Positions 21,891 to 33,797 of a stretch of 64,000 nucleotides of DNA are shown here, one piece after another. Each line of letters opens with the position of its first letter. Positions within the stretch are counted from its first letter, which is position 1. Origin of the DNA: Pholiota molesta (lineage: Eukaryota > Basidiomycota > Agaricomycetes > Agaricales > Strophariaceae). The stretch spans positions 62,001 to 126,000 of the forward strand of contig JACGCK010000117.1 of the NCBI GenBank assembly GCA_014925825.1, in the 5' to 3' direction. Under the pieces are notes generated by a model, which was not told the origin of the DNA, did not search any database, and saw only the letters and a list, made by a program, of their open reading frames with translations. Both the position numbers and the translations under genes were made by a program.

Positions 21891-22255
21891 AATATTCCGG
21901 TTGCTTTGAGAAGATGTATTTTTTAATTACTATTTATCATTTTTCATTGATTTTTGAGCTCATCGCCATCGCGAGTTACGCAACCATAAATTTATAAGAG
22001 GTCGTTAAGAGAAATGATCAAAAATTAAACCGCACAATTTGAGCGCGCTGGATTGCACGATGACATTTAATAAATTCGTTCTCTGTTCTGTTTACTATCT
22101 AAAGAGTTGGATTGAGTTGGAAGAAGAAAGTCGGTGTGACTTGATAGCACGAGAAACACGCGATTGTCACGTCCCGTGGTTTATATTCATAACCGCAGTA
22201 ACGTCACATTAGATTTGGCCTCTTCGTCGTTGTTGTTGACAACAACGAGCTCGAC
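21891..22255. promoter_or_regulatory. ORC1 upstream region with a hairpin just before the start codon
   Basis: AT-rich spacer between the inverted ORC1 fragment and ORC1. At 22227-22248 two perfect 10 bp inverted arms (TCGTTGTTGT and ACAACAACGA) flank only TG, ending eight bases before the ATG at 22256. In mRNA this could form a stable stem at the start codon. No clear TATA box is seen. Confidence 0.4.
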
Positions 22256-25231
22256 ATGGCTCGCGAATCCGCTCCACAAACCCCTACGCGTCGTTCTCGG
22301 CGTAATCAACCCACAGCAACCCCTTCCACCAAGCTGAACCACAAGAACATCCTCGAATGTGCGTGGACAGGCGAACCCATCTACGTGCGCAAGACGAACA
22401 CCGAGCTCGACTCACTTCCCGACGAACTCGGCGAGCTCCCAGACTCAAAAACCGACGACGACGACGACGCAGAAGAGACCGAAACCGTGTTCTACGAAGC
22501 GTTCAAGATGAAGCGCACCGCGACGAGCTACCGCGGCGTGAAGGGCATCCGCATGGGCAAGGCCGAGCTACAGGTGTACCGCGTCGGCACGCCAGTGATG
22601 GTCGAGACCGATGCGCTGTCTCCTGTCAAGCGCCCGCCGAGCATCGGGATTATCGTGGCCATGTGGCAGACGCGGGCGAAGGGCGGGGCGGTGGCGGAGG
22701 ACCCGAGCAAGATGTGCATCCGCATCCACTGGTTCGTTAGACTTAGTGAGATGGCGAACCACCGTGCTGAGCGCGAACACGAAGAGGTCAGTGTAATCAG
22801 ATATTATATTCTCATTTTTGATACTGACATGATGAAATAGAACGAGATATACTATACACTTGCCGCAAAGGACGTCATCACCCCCGGCGCCATCCTCTCG
22901 CGCTGCGCCGTCTCAGGCATACGCACTCGAGCACCCAAAGAGGAACAGCAGAGCAAGAAGCCCAGCTACATTTACGTCCCCAATCCACGCTCCAAACCCC
23001 CAACGACGCCCTCAAAGAGCGGCCGGGGCGGCCCAAGCTCGCCTCTTAAGCAAAGCATGCGCTTCTCCCCCACCAGCGACGACGACGACGACGAGGCAGA
23101 GCCCACGGAACTAGACACAGATCCAGACAAGAACTTCTACTGCCGCTATGCGGTCGACTCGCGCCGTGGTATATTCTACGACCTCAGCTGGGAGCGGCAT
23201 CGCACAGACTGCTTGATACAGTCGAAGCCTCCGCAAAACGCGTCGGGATCGAGCTCGAAAGGGGCTGACCCGTCAACGTGGGGCGCAGGTCTTCTCTGGG
23301 ATGTCATTCCGAAGCCAAACCGGGAGGCGAAAGGGAAAGGAAAGAAGAAACAGGATCCCCTAGAGGAAATCTCCGAATCCAAGGTCGATGACTCTGACGA
23401 GTACGAAGGCGATGAAACAGATGAGGACGACGAAGACGGCGTGGACCCCGATGAACAGAGTGCGTCAGACGGCGACGGCGACCAGGATGAACCTGATGAC
23501 GACGACGACGACGACCCAGGCAACCCGCACACCCGCGCAAACGCAAACGCGCGCAGCAAAAAACACCCCGCAAGCGCAGTAAAACCACCTTCGTGCAGCC
23601 CACGCCGCACTCCAAAGCCGTGCTAGCGAAGCGCCGAAAACGCAGCGCCGCCAACCCCGACACCCCGACCGCGTCGCCGCGCAAACGCAAATCGACGACC
23701 TTCGCCGTCCGGAATCCAGAGCAGTCGCTCACGTTCCAGGCGAGCATGGCGCATCTACCGAAGGACCTGTGGCTCCGGTCGATGCACGCGCTGCATGTGG
23801 GCAGCAGGCCGGATGTGCTGCCGTGTCGCGAAGAAGAGTATGCGCGGGTGTTGAGGTGTGTGGGCGAGCTTCTAGAGGAAGGGAGTGGCGGATGTGTTTG
23901 TGAGTTTGAGTCGAGTTTTTATTTCTGGCTCCTAGTGTTGATACGTTTCGGTAGATATTTCAGGTGTACCTGGGACTGGGAAGACAGCGACCGTACATTC
24001 GGTGGTGAAGGAGTTGAAGCGCATGGCGCAAAATAGTGCATGTCGTCTATGGCCTTTCTCTTTTTCTTCTACTGATCAGTGAATTTATAACAGGAAACCA
24101 ATCCATTTACTTATGTCGAGATTAACGGTCTGAAAATCCCAGAACCATCAGCGGCGTATAGTCTCCTCTGGGAAGGAATTTCGGGACACGACGTCGCCAA
24201 AGAAGGCCATCTCCGCCTCAGCGCGAAGGAGAGCCTCAAATCACTTACGCGACATTTCACAACGGGAAACCGTGGCCCAGGAGGACACGCATGGTACAGA
24301 CCCCTCTATCTTCCTGATCCTCTATCTATTACTAACCTATATCTTAAATACAGCGTAGTCCTCATGGACGAGCTCGACCAACTAGTAACCTCGAAGCAAG
24401 ACGTCGTCTACAACTTCTTTAACTGGCCCACACTCGTCAACTCACGCCTCGTCGTCATCGCTGTCGCCAACACCATGGACCTGCCCGAGCGCGTCATGAC
24501 CGGGCGCGTGCGCAGTCGGCTAGGGATGATCCGTATTAATTTCCAGCCGTATACGCGTGAGCAGTTGGAGAAGATCGTCGAGGCGAGGCTGCAGAGCGCA
24601 AGAGAGAGCCTGGACGGGGACGAGGAGGCGAATGAGAAGGCGGTGATTGCGCCTGATGCGATTAAGCTTGCGGCGATGACTGTTAGTCGGATTACGGGCG
24701 ATGCAAGGAGGGTGTTGGATATTTGCCGGTGAGCGCTTGCGTATCCTGAAATTTAACCCATGTATTGAGATGCCATTCAGACGCGCAGTGGAGCTCGTAA
24801 AAACTACCAAGGCCACAGTGAAAGCCCCTCATGTTAAGGAAGTCGTGCAGACCATGCAGAACACGCCGACGGCAGCGTACCTACGCGACCTGAGCTTCCA
24901 CGAGCGGCTGATGCTCGCTTCCCTCGTCAAGTGCGTCAAGCGCGAGGGCGTGGAGGAGATTAAATGGGGCGACGTCCAGCACCAGCACCTCATATACATG
25001 GACACACTACCTGGAGAAGACGACCCGCGCCGGAAACCCACGCCTGCCGAGCTGGTCATGGTCCTCGACTCCCTTGTCGCCTCACGTGCGGTCATCGTTG
25101 AGTACGGAGCGGCTGTTGCGCGGAAACATCCAGATGAGAGGAGACTACTTTTGAATATTGAGCAGGGCGAGGTGGAGAAGGTGTTGGGGGATGTGGGTGG
25201 GGTGAAGTGGAAGAATGTGCTTGGGAATTGA
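22256..25231 (+). CDS. ORC1: Origin recognition complex subunit 1
   Basis: The largest ORC subunit; it binds replication origins with ATP and loads Cdc6/Mcm2-7 in the nucleus. Exons are 22256-22786, 22841-23899, 23955-24037, 24094-24293, 24354-24728 and 24781-25231. An N-terminal BAH domain (about residues 40-240) is followed by a long acidic and basic linker with Asp repeats. The AAA+ domain has Walker A GVPGTGKT (about 23964-23987) and Walker B VVLMDELDQL (about 24357-24386), and a winged-helix C-terminus follows. One base is missing near 23518 (GACCCAGG); with it the total is 2,700 nt, 899 residues. The third intron fits only as a GC-AG intron (GCATGT at 24038), because the GT two bases earlier would break the frame. 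The GC choice gives ..AQNS-ETNP.., as expected for Orc1. Confidence 0.92.
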
Positions 25232-26248
25232 TTTTAGGATGGTTGCTTTGTTTGGATTTCTTATTTGGGCATTTTTTTTTTTTTTTTGGAGATTTTTGTA
25301 GACGGGATACTACCCTCGATGTGTAATAAATTAATAAACGCCATCCTCGAAGGCATCACAAAACTTTGGGTGTGTAAAAATAAAAGGCTTGGAAGGTGTG
25401 TTATAACTTCGAAGTTCGGATCGTCTGTTCATGGGCGCTAATTTTTTCTCTACTGCCCGTTCTTGGCTCTGAGCAAATGTTCCTGAGTTGTCTTTCAAGA
25501 TCATATTATTACCGCTTTTGAAATTTACGTTGTATACTCCAGCTCAAGCCATTATGAGCACTGAGCACGACATTATCAAGGCGTTCTTTCTATGCCTGAC
25601 CCGAAGGCTCTTACAGCGCTCGGAGCTCCAATATGAATTCCCACAAGTGTATTATGTACACGGCCATGAGCATGTTTAGACGTTGACGACATGCTTCCTT
25701 GATGTTCCCTGCAGATGACCCCATTCGCCTTCCCCACACTCCCAGAACATCCGGATCTAACACCCCACAGGCCCCGCATTTGTACGGGAGATGAACAGAG
25801 AGGTTGGAGACCTGGAAATAAAGAAAAGACAATTCGGATGACCAGTGCTCCCAGATTCGGTATGCTCTCCTATCTAGAGCTAATGGCAGCGCAGCTGCGG
25901 TACGCGGATAATTTGATGTTTCCTAGAGCCAATTCTAGCGCCTGTCTAGCGCTCAGCCGTACTTACTTGGATCCATACGGATGGAGCATCGTGGTCGGGT
26001 GTTTCCTGTAACTGCTGCGGTCATGGGGCCGGGAGGAACTTCGAATACCTTGGCTCTTCTTTACGATGCAACGTTGGTGGCGCGCAATGCGGTGCCGGCA
26101 CAGACCGAATTGACATCCTCAACCATCCTCGCTGTTCGAACGCTGCCTATAACTTGCAGTCTTCGGATCATCCACCACCTCAATGAACCCGTTATATATC
26201 CATTCTCAATTGACATCGAGGTAACAGCAGGTTACTATCAGACCTCCA
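25232..26248. other. Intergenic, nothing recognised
   Basis: It contains a run of 17 T near 25271, probably in the ORC1 3' region, and short open frames on both strands with no domain or splice pattern. Confidence 0.5.
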
Positions 26249-27652
26249 ATGCCCACCACGTCGCACTCCGGACGCCCTGTACAACAGAACCCCGTTCTTC
26301 CTTGGGAGCTCACGGATGTCGTCATCGACCACCTCCGCCACGACGTTCGCGCTCTCGGTATCTGCGGCGCAGTATGCTCCGAATGGCTGTTTCGAAGTCG
26401 GTACCACGTTTTCTCGACGGTGCAGCTGTGGCCGTGGCGGATGCGACGGTTCGTCCAGCTCGCAGAGGACGACAGATGCACGTTCACCAATTTCATTACG
26501 CGCCTCGAGATGGACGATTCCAGAGGAGGGAAGACCAGTGATGGCCGAACCACAAATGCAGGTGGACAACAGGGCCGAGGACAGCGAATCGAGGCCGAAA
26601 AGAACGTCGTGTTCAACGAAGCGATGGCCCATTCCAATTTGAAGTGCCTTGCGCAAGTCAGCGCCATTCAAATCCGCAACGTCGACTGGACGACGCTGAG
26701 TCCGGCACAACAAACTTCCTTACGCGCGCAGCTCCGCAAATTCTCTCAGCTCCGACGACTCGAGCTCCATGACGTCGTGTTCCACGATGTGCGCGAGGTG
26801 GTGCGGATCCTCGCGTCGGTTCCATCCCTGCACCACATAACCGCGAACGTCAGCTTCATGAAATACTTGGAACATAATCTTGCTTTACCTGTTCCTTCCA
26901 GTGCGTCGAACGCGCTGAGGTCGATAGAGTTGGGCACGGACGAGGGCATTGCCGTACTCCTGAACTGCGTCGCCAATTCCGACCAACCCCATCCTCTCCA
27001 GACGATGAGACTGCGAAACGTGGAGAACAGGCACCTTCAGTATATCCGAAATGCGCTCAGAACCTCTGGCACGCATATACAGCGCTTATCTCTGGACTTC
27101 ACGCACGAAAAGGTATCCCTCGTATCCGAAGGTAGCAAAACGTTCTCACCTCTCGCCAGAGCTGACCTTCTCCCCACAGACGACCTGGATCTCTCCACCC
27201 TCAGCGGCCTGCGCACGCTGTCCGTTGGAGGCCTCCACTTAGCCTCTTCCACCGCGCGCGTCCTGATTGAGCGCACCCTCCCAAAAATTCTAGGCCGAAT
27301 CGAAGCACCGTTCTTCACTGCGCTGGAAGTGCGCTTCCATCTGGGGGCGCCCTTCTCTGCGGAAGCGATGGCGTGCATCGATTGGAGCCAGCTGCAGAGA
27401 GTATTGCTCGAGCATCGTTTCTTTGGGCTGTCTACCGTTCGGATCGTCGTTGAAGTTTCGCATTCTGACTCTGGTGTGGGCTCGGCGACCTGTGTCGAAC
27501 GAGAGATGCGGGCCGGGATGAGTGAGCTGCTCGTCAGCGGCGCCTTGGATCTGCGGGTGGTGTGCGAGAGTACGATGGCAATAGAGGGTGGCTTGGTTTA
27601 TGACATTGGGTACGGTTATTTTGAGCCATGGGTTTCCGCGCGTGTTGACTGA
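26249..27652 (+). CDS. F-box-like / LRR protein
   Basis: 467 codons without introns. The N-terminal segment LPWELTDVVIDHLRHD..ALGICGAVCSEW (about residues 18-52) is the F-box-like motif common in agaricomycetes, which links substrates to SCF ubiquitin ligases through Skp1. The rest shows irregular leucine-rich spacing (SIELGTDEGIAVLLNCV, LRNVENRHLQYIRNAL, LSTLSGLRTLSVGGLHL), typical of the substrate-binding part. No further catalytic motif is seen. These genes form very large, poorly conserved families, so the target cannot be inferred. The ATG at 26249 follows a short leader; an upstream frame at 25981 overlaps but shows no homology. Confidence 0.75.
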   Translation: MPTTSHSGRPVQQNPVLPWELTDVVIDHLRHDVRALGICGAVCSEWLFRSRYHVFSTVQLWPWRMRRFVQLAEDDRCTFTNFITRLEMDDSRGGKTSDGRTTNAGGQQGRGQRIEAEKNVVFNEAMAHSNLKCLAQVSAIQIRNVDWTTLSPAQQTSLRAQLRKFSQLRRLELHDVVFHDVREVVRILASVPSLHHITANVSFMKYLEHNLALPVPSSASNALRSIELGTDEGIAVLLNCVANSDQPHPLQTMRLRNVENRHLQYIRNALRTSGTHIQRLSLDFTHEKVSLVSEGSKTFSPLARADLLPTDDLDLSTLSGLRTLSVGGLHLASSTARVLIERTLPKILGRIEAPFFTALEVRFHLGAPFSAEAMACIDWSQLQRVLLEHRFFGLSTVRIVVEVSHSDSGVGSATCVEREMRAGMSELLVSGALDLRVVCESTMAIEGGLVYDIGYGYFEPWVSARVD

Positions 27653-29349
27653 TGGATGCGGTATAGCGACAAAGAATGAGAGCGAAGCTCAGTGGTAGTA
27701 TTGGGAGACGATTTGAGGTAACGCTGAGGCTGGTGGAACATGGAGGATGTGAATAAAGAAGTGAAAACGCTTATCGCGTGCTGTATGTGTACAAGCTTGC
27801 AAAGATAAGGATAATAATGATCTTCGGTGACACCCCGGATTCTATGGCTTCTTGGCTTCTTTGTAACATACTTTGTCCAGTGAATGATGAATACAAGTAG
27901 CTACAGTATACGCAGACTATCTAATACAGGCGCATAATGGGTCGAATTCGAACTCGGGTACTTGGGGTGTATTCCTTTAGCGCCCTAAATTAACAGGTAA
28001 ATATTGTCTTGTGCTCTGTGAGCGCACATGCAGCTTCGATATACGCCACTTGTGCAGCTTACTGAATCCTTGCTTACCATCGTCTTAATAGTAATACTGC
28101 CTTTACTGTCTTATTTCGATTAATCTGGATGTCCCGTGCCCCCAAGGCAAGTGGTTATGCCCGAAATCCGTCGCTTGTCGCAATCCATAACCTTCTATGA
28201 TAAGTTCTATCCATGCCCCAGCAGGTTCTCCGGTAGTTATGTCCCAAACGAATGTAATTTGCTTTCTGCTGTGTGCATCATGCACTTGGCGCGGAAAAAA
28301 TTGGCCGGAAAAATCTCTATTTTATCCCATGTCCTATCCAACTAGCCGCAAAGTAAATTGCGGCCACCTTGTCCGCTGAATCAATGGAAATGGGACAGTA
28401 ATACAGTCTCTTCTTCATATGCTCACAGAAGAAGGTAAGCGCTCAGAGGTTGAGCCTATTGGACTACGTTTGAACATTGAAAGTTAAACATTGAGCATCA
28501 AACCGTCGCGCGCACGAGCGTCTATTTTGGTGCGAGTCGGCGGCAATAGGTGAGTTTCGACAGGTCTTCGATGATCGGGCTATGCATGAAGCCCGACGAC
28601 CCGTGCGCGTGAGCACTGAATTTCTGGTTTGGACTGGCTTGGATGAAATAATTTATCTATCGCGGTTAAATAGCGGTAAAGGAATCCAGGATGGAGGCGA
28701 TAGATCGCGCGCTTACTGCGTCTTGTATGAGGCTTTGGGCGCGTTGGAATCGTTTTTATTGTGAGTTCAGAGGAAAATTATTGCAGTTCACATAACCCTC
28801 AAATTAATCCTCTAACCGATTTTTTTTCTTCTGGATTTCGCGCAGTCAACGAACCTGCCAGGTCGCTTGCAGATCGCCTCGGTTTGTTGTCGGTTTGGCG
28901 ATAATAATCTGTGGGAAAGCAAGCTGGTTACGGCATAAAATGCCGCAATCGGAGGATTAGTCAACCTGTGTTCGTCCACACTTGCTTGTTCTTGCCATGA
29001 CCTGGTGCACTAAAACTGTAATTCAAACGTTCAACGGTCTACAGGTGAGTAGCTTTTATATCATACAAACCATACACACAGCCAAGTGTACTCAATAACG
29101 TTATTTAATCTGCCTAGATCTTTCTAGAGTCCGAGTCAATATAAACTTAGCGACTGTCAAACCGTGATGTAGGAACTTGGGAACGTGTCGGCGATGCTAT
29201 GCCGCAGTGATGTAACTTTATAACGAACCAAGCAGGATTCTTTGCTATTCGCACTCAAACTCCCTAGGCTCTCTTTTTTCTCCCAACTACCACTACGCCA
29301 ACCTCGCGGGCCCCCCGCAGGCAGCACGCAGCCGCACGAAGTAGCAGCA
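27653..29349. other. Intergenic, nothing recognised
   Basis: Low-complexity AT-rich sequence with short frames only. The last ~100 bp should carry the 5' leader of the glycosyltransferase at 29350. Confidence 0.5.
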
Positions 29350-30949
29350 ATGATGAACTTCCGCTACCAATCCCTCGCCAAACCCTGGCAAACCCAAACC
29401 CGCTTCATGCGCACCCGCCTGCAGCGCTGGCTGCTCGGCGGCATCCTCTTCACGGTCGTCGTGACGCTCTATGGATTTTCGAGCCATGGGCGCCGGCACA
29501 TCAATACCATCACCGAGAAGTTTGCGCCGCATTTCGTGGAGGCGCCGCCGCTCGACCTCGATCAGCCGCCGACGTACGAGCACCTGAAGAAGTGGGAGAT
29601 GGACCTCCCGCAGCACAACCTCGATCTCCCGTTCCCTGAAGGCCGCACCGGCCGATATGTGCTGTTCCACAACCAGATCCAGATGCTTGGGTGGAATAAC
29701 CAGCTGAACGAGGTGTAAGCGCCCTTACGCTTTATGGATGATGTTGTGCTAGGCTGACGGGGATGCTTATCAGACTGATGAATACGTGGCTGGCGTACAA
29801 GTCCGGCCGCGCCTACGTGTTCCAGGACTACATCTGGAAGTCGGACTACTACCCATGGCCAGAGAGCAAATTCCGCGAATGGATCCCCCGCACGCCGCTG
29901 AACGCCCTCATCTCCGGCCCCTCCGCAGGCGGGCCCTGGGACCCTAACGACACCGCGCCCCGCTCAGTCTCCGAGAAGTGGTTCGACATCGTCTGCCCCA
30001 AAGAGGAGCGCCGCATCATCAACACGCACGACGTCAAGCCCCCGATCTACTGGGAGAACGGCGACGTCATCTTCAACCACTGGCAGAAGCTTTTGAGCGA
30101 GGCGCCGGAGCGGTGCCTCGAGATCCAGGCCGCGCCGCGCGAGGAGGACGGGTTCGGGCAGACGTTCGACCTGTTCCTCTGGGGCACGACGCGCATCCTG
30201 CCGCTCTGGGAGGGCTTCCGCGACTCGCCCGTCAGCCGCCTCTTTGGCACGTCGCCGATCGTGCAGTCAGCGGTGGACAGGAACGAGTATCTGTTCATGC
30301 CGCGCGGGCCGCGCCCGCCCGTCCCGGCGCCGATCGACCCGTACAAGCGCATGCTTGCGATCCATCTGCGCCGCGGGGACTACAAGGAGGCGTGCTTAGG
30401 CCTCGCGAACTGGAACTCGACGTTCTACAGCTGGAACCTCCTCCCACAGCTGCCGGACGACTTCAAGAACCCGCCGGGGTACGAGTGGGGGCACAACACG
30501 CCGGAGAACGTCGCGTACTATTTGGAGCACTGCTACCCCACGGACGAGTTCATCATCAACAAGATCAATCAGTCGCGGAAGGACTACGTCGCCGCGGCGA
30601 AGCCGGGCGAGGTCAGGTACCTGGACGTGCTGTTCCTGCTGACGAACGACAAGACGGACTGGGTGGACAAGCTGAAGGCGCAGCTGGCGCCGCACGGGTG
30701 GAATACGATTGTGACGACGCGCGAGCTGGAGCTGGACCAGGAGCAGAAGGACGTGGGGATGGCGGTGGACATGGACTTTGCGCGCAAGGCGGCGGTGTTC
30801 ATTGGCAATGGGGTACGTTTTCGCCTTGCGGTTGCTATTTCTTGAGAGCGCGTACTGATGGTTTTTGACAGTGGTCTTCGTTCACGAGCAATATCCTACA
30901 TAGGCGCTTGGTCGACCGCAAGCCGTGGATCAGCAACCGCTTTTACTGA
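29350..30949 (+). CDS. Type II membrane glycosyltransferase, O-fucosyltransferase-like
   Basis: Exons 29350-29714, 29774-30812 and 30872-30949 give 493 residues. A short basic N-terminus precedes one membrane anchor (WLLGGILFTVVVTLYGF, about residues 27-43), then a luminal catalytic region: VLFHNQIQMLGWNNQLNE, AIHLRRGDY (about residue 318), TNDKTDWVDKL and a C-terminal NGWSSFTSN. The HLRRGD box resembles the HxRxxD nucleotide-sugar site of GDP-fucose O-fucosyltransferases, and the SSFTSN end fits the same fold. A Golgi enzyme acting on secreted proteins or glycans is the likely role; the acceptor is unknown. The start was placed at 29350 because it puts the anchor near the N-terminus; an in-frame ATG at 29242 adds a Pro-rich extension. 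It belongs to a different subfamily from the interrupted gene at 6882-20191. Confidence 0.8.
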
Positions 30950-32163
30950 TTTGGGTTTTATGTGCTTGGGATTACTTGGGATGCTTTGTTGTTTGTTATC
31001 TTGTATTGTAAGGCTGTTTAATGACTAGATAGGAAATATGTTGTCTGTGTGTAGTATATACCCCAACCAAAAATATTATTCGCTACCTTCGCTGCCTTGT
31101 CCAGGTTCTTGTCAATTGAAAATTCAACTTCCAACCTGCAGCTTCGCCACTCTCCAAACGGCAAACACTAAGCAAAGAAAACAAGAAAGATGAAGTGGAG
31201 AAGTGTGCCACTTCGGCGGAATATGTGCGGGTAGATCTTAGGTAGATCGAATGCAAGTCACCTCGTCAGCGTGCTGATTATCAGTACAATGGAAGTCGTG
31301 GTCGGAACTCTCGTAGACTCTTCATTTCCTGCCATCTCCCGATATCTCGCAGGCGTATCTATTCGTTCGTTAGGCATCCAGAAATTATTTTTCGATGATC
31401 ATGTATGGATGAAGTGCATCATTCTTCCAGTACGTAGGTTCGTACTCACCGCGATTCATTTATAATAGCTTCTAACCTACATAGAACGATAGTTAGAATG
31501 TCGTTACACATTTTGCCAGCGTGTCGCGACCGCATGGACAGGAGTTATGTTACATTTTTACTGGATTACAATATATCGTGAGGATTGCTAAAGGAGGTAC
31601 TTATGTCTGAAGGATATCTACGTACGCCTATCCATACTCTGACTTGGCATTGAATGAAGATCACAGCTCGTCTATATGCATCTGCCGGAGGCATTCCAAC
31701 TTTTAAATTCATTCACAAGGATCTTTTGCGCTTTGAAACACCTGTAGCATATGAACCTATAAATCCCCCACCTTGGATTCCGACTCGACGACTCCTTCTA
31801 ATGAATAGGTAAATTCCAATGGATTCTTGATGGATTCTACAAGGATTCTATCAAGATTCCATCATACAATTATCTTGCAAACATCAGAATTACTGTGAAC
31901 GTTCCCAGCAGTGCTTTCTTTTGTGATCATTACATGGAATACTGGTCATACTTATGGGATTCCTTGACCTAGTGTAGAAGTCGCTTTTTTGGCGATCGTC
32001 GGTGGAAGATTCGAAGAAGGACACATGCCACCGCAGATCACGTGCGAATAAATATCAGTGATCACCACATGTCCGAAACTTGATCACTCTCCCTCATCTT
32101 CCAGCCTCGTCCAGCGGAACCTAACGACCTCAAACTCTATCATTAACACCACCGTCGCTCCAA
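30950..32163. other. Intergenic with one dispersed repeat copy
   Basis: No gene seen. It contains the repeat at about 31590-31880. The 3' part (32040-32163) is the TMA46 promoter and leader. Confidence 0.5.
31590..31880 (+). repeat. Dispersed repeat, copy 1
   Basis: Diverged but collinear with the reverse complement of 57655-58025. Shared blocks include CGAAGGATA/TGAAGGATA, CTACGTACGCCTAT, TCTGACTTG, CATTGAA, ATATGCATCTGC, CACAAGGATCTTT, CACCTGTAGCAT, GACTCGACGACTCCTTCT and TAAATTC.AATGGATTCT. It is shorter than the other copy by an internal deletion. No ORF; possibly an old solo LTR or short non-autonomous element. Confidence 0.7.
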
Positions 32164-33564
32164 GATGCCCCCAAAAGCAAAGCAGGCCTCTGGCTCATCG
32201 AGCAAAGTCAAGGAAGACAAGGTAATCAGCCACACTTCCTCCTCGCGGCGGAACGGATGACATTGACCATGGTGCCCCCTCCACACAGACCTTCGGCATG
32301 AAAAACGTGGGTATCCGCACCTCATTCGATCCGCGCACCGATGATGAACCAAACCCCTGTAGAAAAACAAATCTTCCAAGGTGAAGGCCGAGGTCGCGCG
32401 CATCCAGCAGCAGGCGTCGATGGCGGGCAAGTCGCGCGAGGCGCTCGAGAAGGAGAAGGAGAAGGCGCTGCGCGCGAAGGCACTGGCGGACGAGGAGAAG
32501 CGCCGCAAGGAGGAGGCCGCGCTGCTGAAGCCCGTGCAGACGCAGAAGGTGCCGTTCGGCGTCGACCCGAAGACGGTGCTTTGCGTGTTCTTCAAGGCCG
32601 GGACGTGCGAGAAGGGCAACAAGTGCAAGTTCAGCCATGATCTGAATGTAGGGAGGAAGGTGGAGAAGAAGAACCTGTATGCGGACAGTAGGGAGGAGAA
32701 GATGGAGGGTGTGTGGACTTACTTTGTGCTGTGCGCATAAGCTGAAGTTTTCTGTCTAGATACGATGGACAAGTGGGACGAGGAGAAGCTGCGCAGCGTC
32801 GTGACATCCAAGGCCGGAAACCCACGGACAACCACCGATGTGCGTCCCTTTCTTCGCTACGCTCACAACGCACCACTAACGCACCGCCTGCACAGATCGT
32901 GTGCAAGCACTTCATCCAAGCCATCGAGTCACAAAAGTTCGGCTGGTTCTGGGAATGCCCCAACGGCGAGAACTGTCAGTACCGCCACGCGCTCCCGCCC
33001 GGCTTCGTGCTCAAGTCGCAGAAGAAGGCCCTGGAGGACGCGGCGAAGGCGAACGTCATCAGTCTGGAGGAGTTCCTGGAAGTCGAGGTGCGTATCTCTC
33101 CCCTCTCGTCGTCACCCATCATCTTATTCAATTTCCTGTAGCGACACAAACTGGGCTCCAACTTGACGCCCGTGACGCCCGAGACGTTCGCGGTGTGGAA
33201 GAAGACGCGGATGGACAAGAAGCAGGCGGAGGAGGAGGCGCAGCGCAAGGCGAAGGACGTGCAGATGAGCGCAGGCAAGAACAGCGGCATGAGCGGAAGG
33301 GATCTGGTACGTGCCCTTCTTTCCTCGCTTTCCTTCATTCCGCATTGTGTCATTCGATACTGACGCTGGGTGCAGTTCCAATACAACCCCGAGTGGTTTG
33401 CGGACGAGGACGACGGCGACGGGTCGGAGGACTGGGATCTGGAGCAGTACAGACAGCAGCAGGCGGCGGAGGACGAGGAGGAACAGGACCGGGACGTCGC
33501 AGAGCAGACCGAGCGCGTTGCGGGCCTGGCGCTCGGGGACGGCGGCAGCGGTGGGAACGAATGA
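32164..33564 (+). CDS. TMA46: CCCH zinc-finger translation factor, Tma46/DFRP1 family
   Basis: Seven exons (32164-32220, 32289-32306, 32363-32708, 32760-32839, 32896-33087, 33142-33306, 33376-33564) give 348 residues. It has the family start (MPPK.., [14 protein letters not shown]), a coiled lysine/glutamate region, a first CCCH finger ([19 protein letters not shown]), a second ([20 protein letters not shown]), and the conserved [12 protein letters not shown] and acidic ..[10 protein letters not shown].. blocks. Yeast Tma46 and human ZC3H15 bind and stabilise the ribosome-associated GTPases Rbg1/DRG1. Exon 2 encodes just six residues. The frame is intact. Confidence 0.93.
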
Positions 33565-33797
33565 AGATGACGCTGGTCGTGTTGCATTTCTATCAGTGTA
33601 TTTGTACGGTTATGTGTGGACCACTCCATCGTCCGCGTCAGATTTATCTAGCACTACAATGTCACAACACTATCTTTCATGCACTTCACCTCTTCTGTTC
33701 TGATCATCAGCACTTTCACGTCTTGCCGTTGTTCATGTGTTTCATGTGGAAATCGAGCATCGCAAGAAAAAGATACATTACACACAAGAAAAGTACA

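Noticed and set aside
22357..22780. Overlapping frames inside the first ORC1 exon
   Set aside because: Arg-rich shadows; the BAH-domain frame explains the region.
29978..30868. 296-codon plus-strand frame overlapping the glycosyltransferase in another frame
   Set aside because: Low-complexity Arg/Ala/Gly-rich shadow of a GC-rich coding exon.
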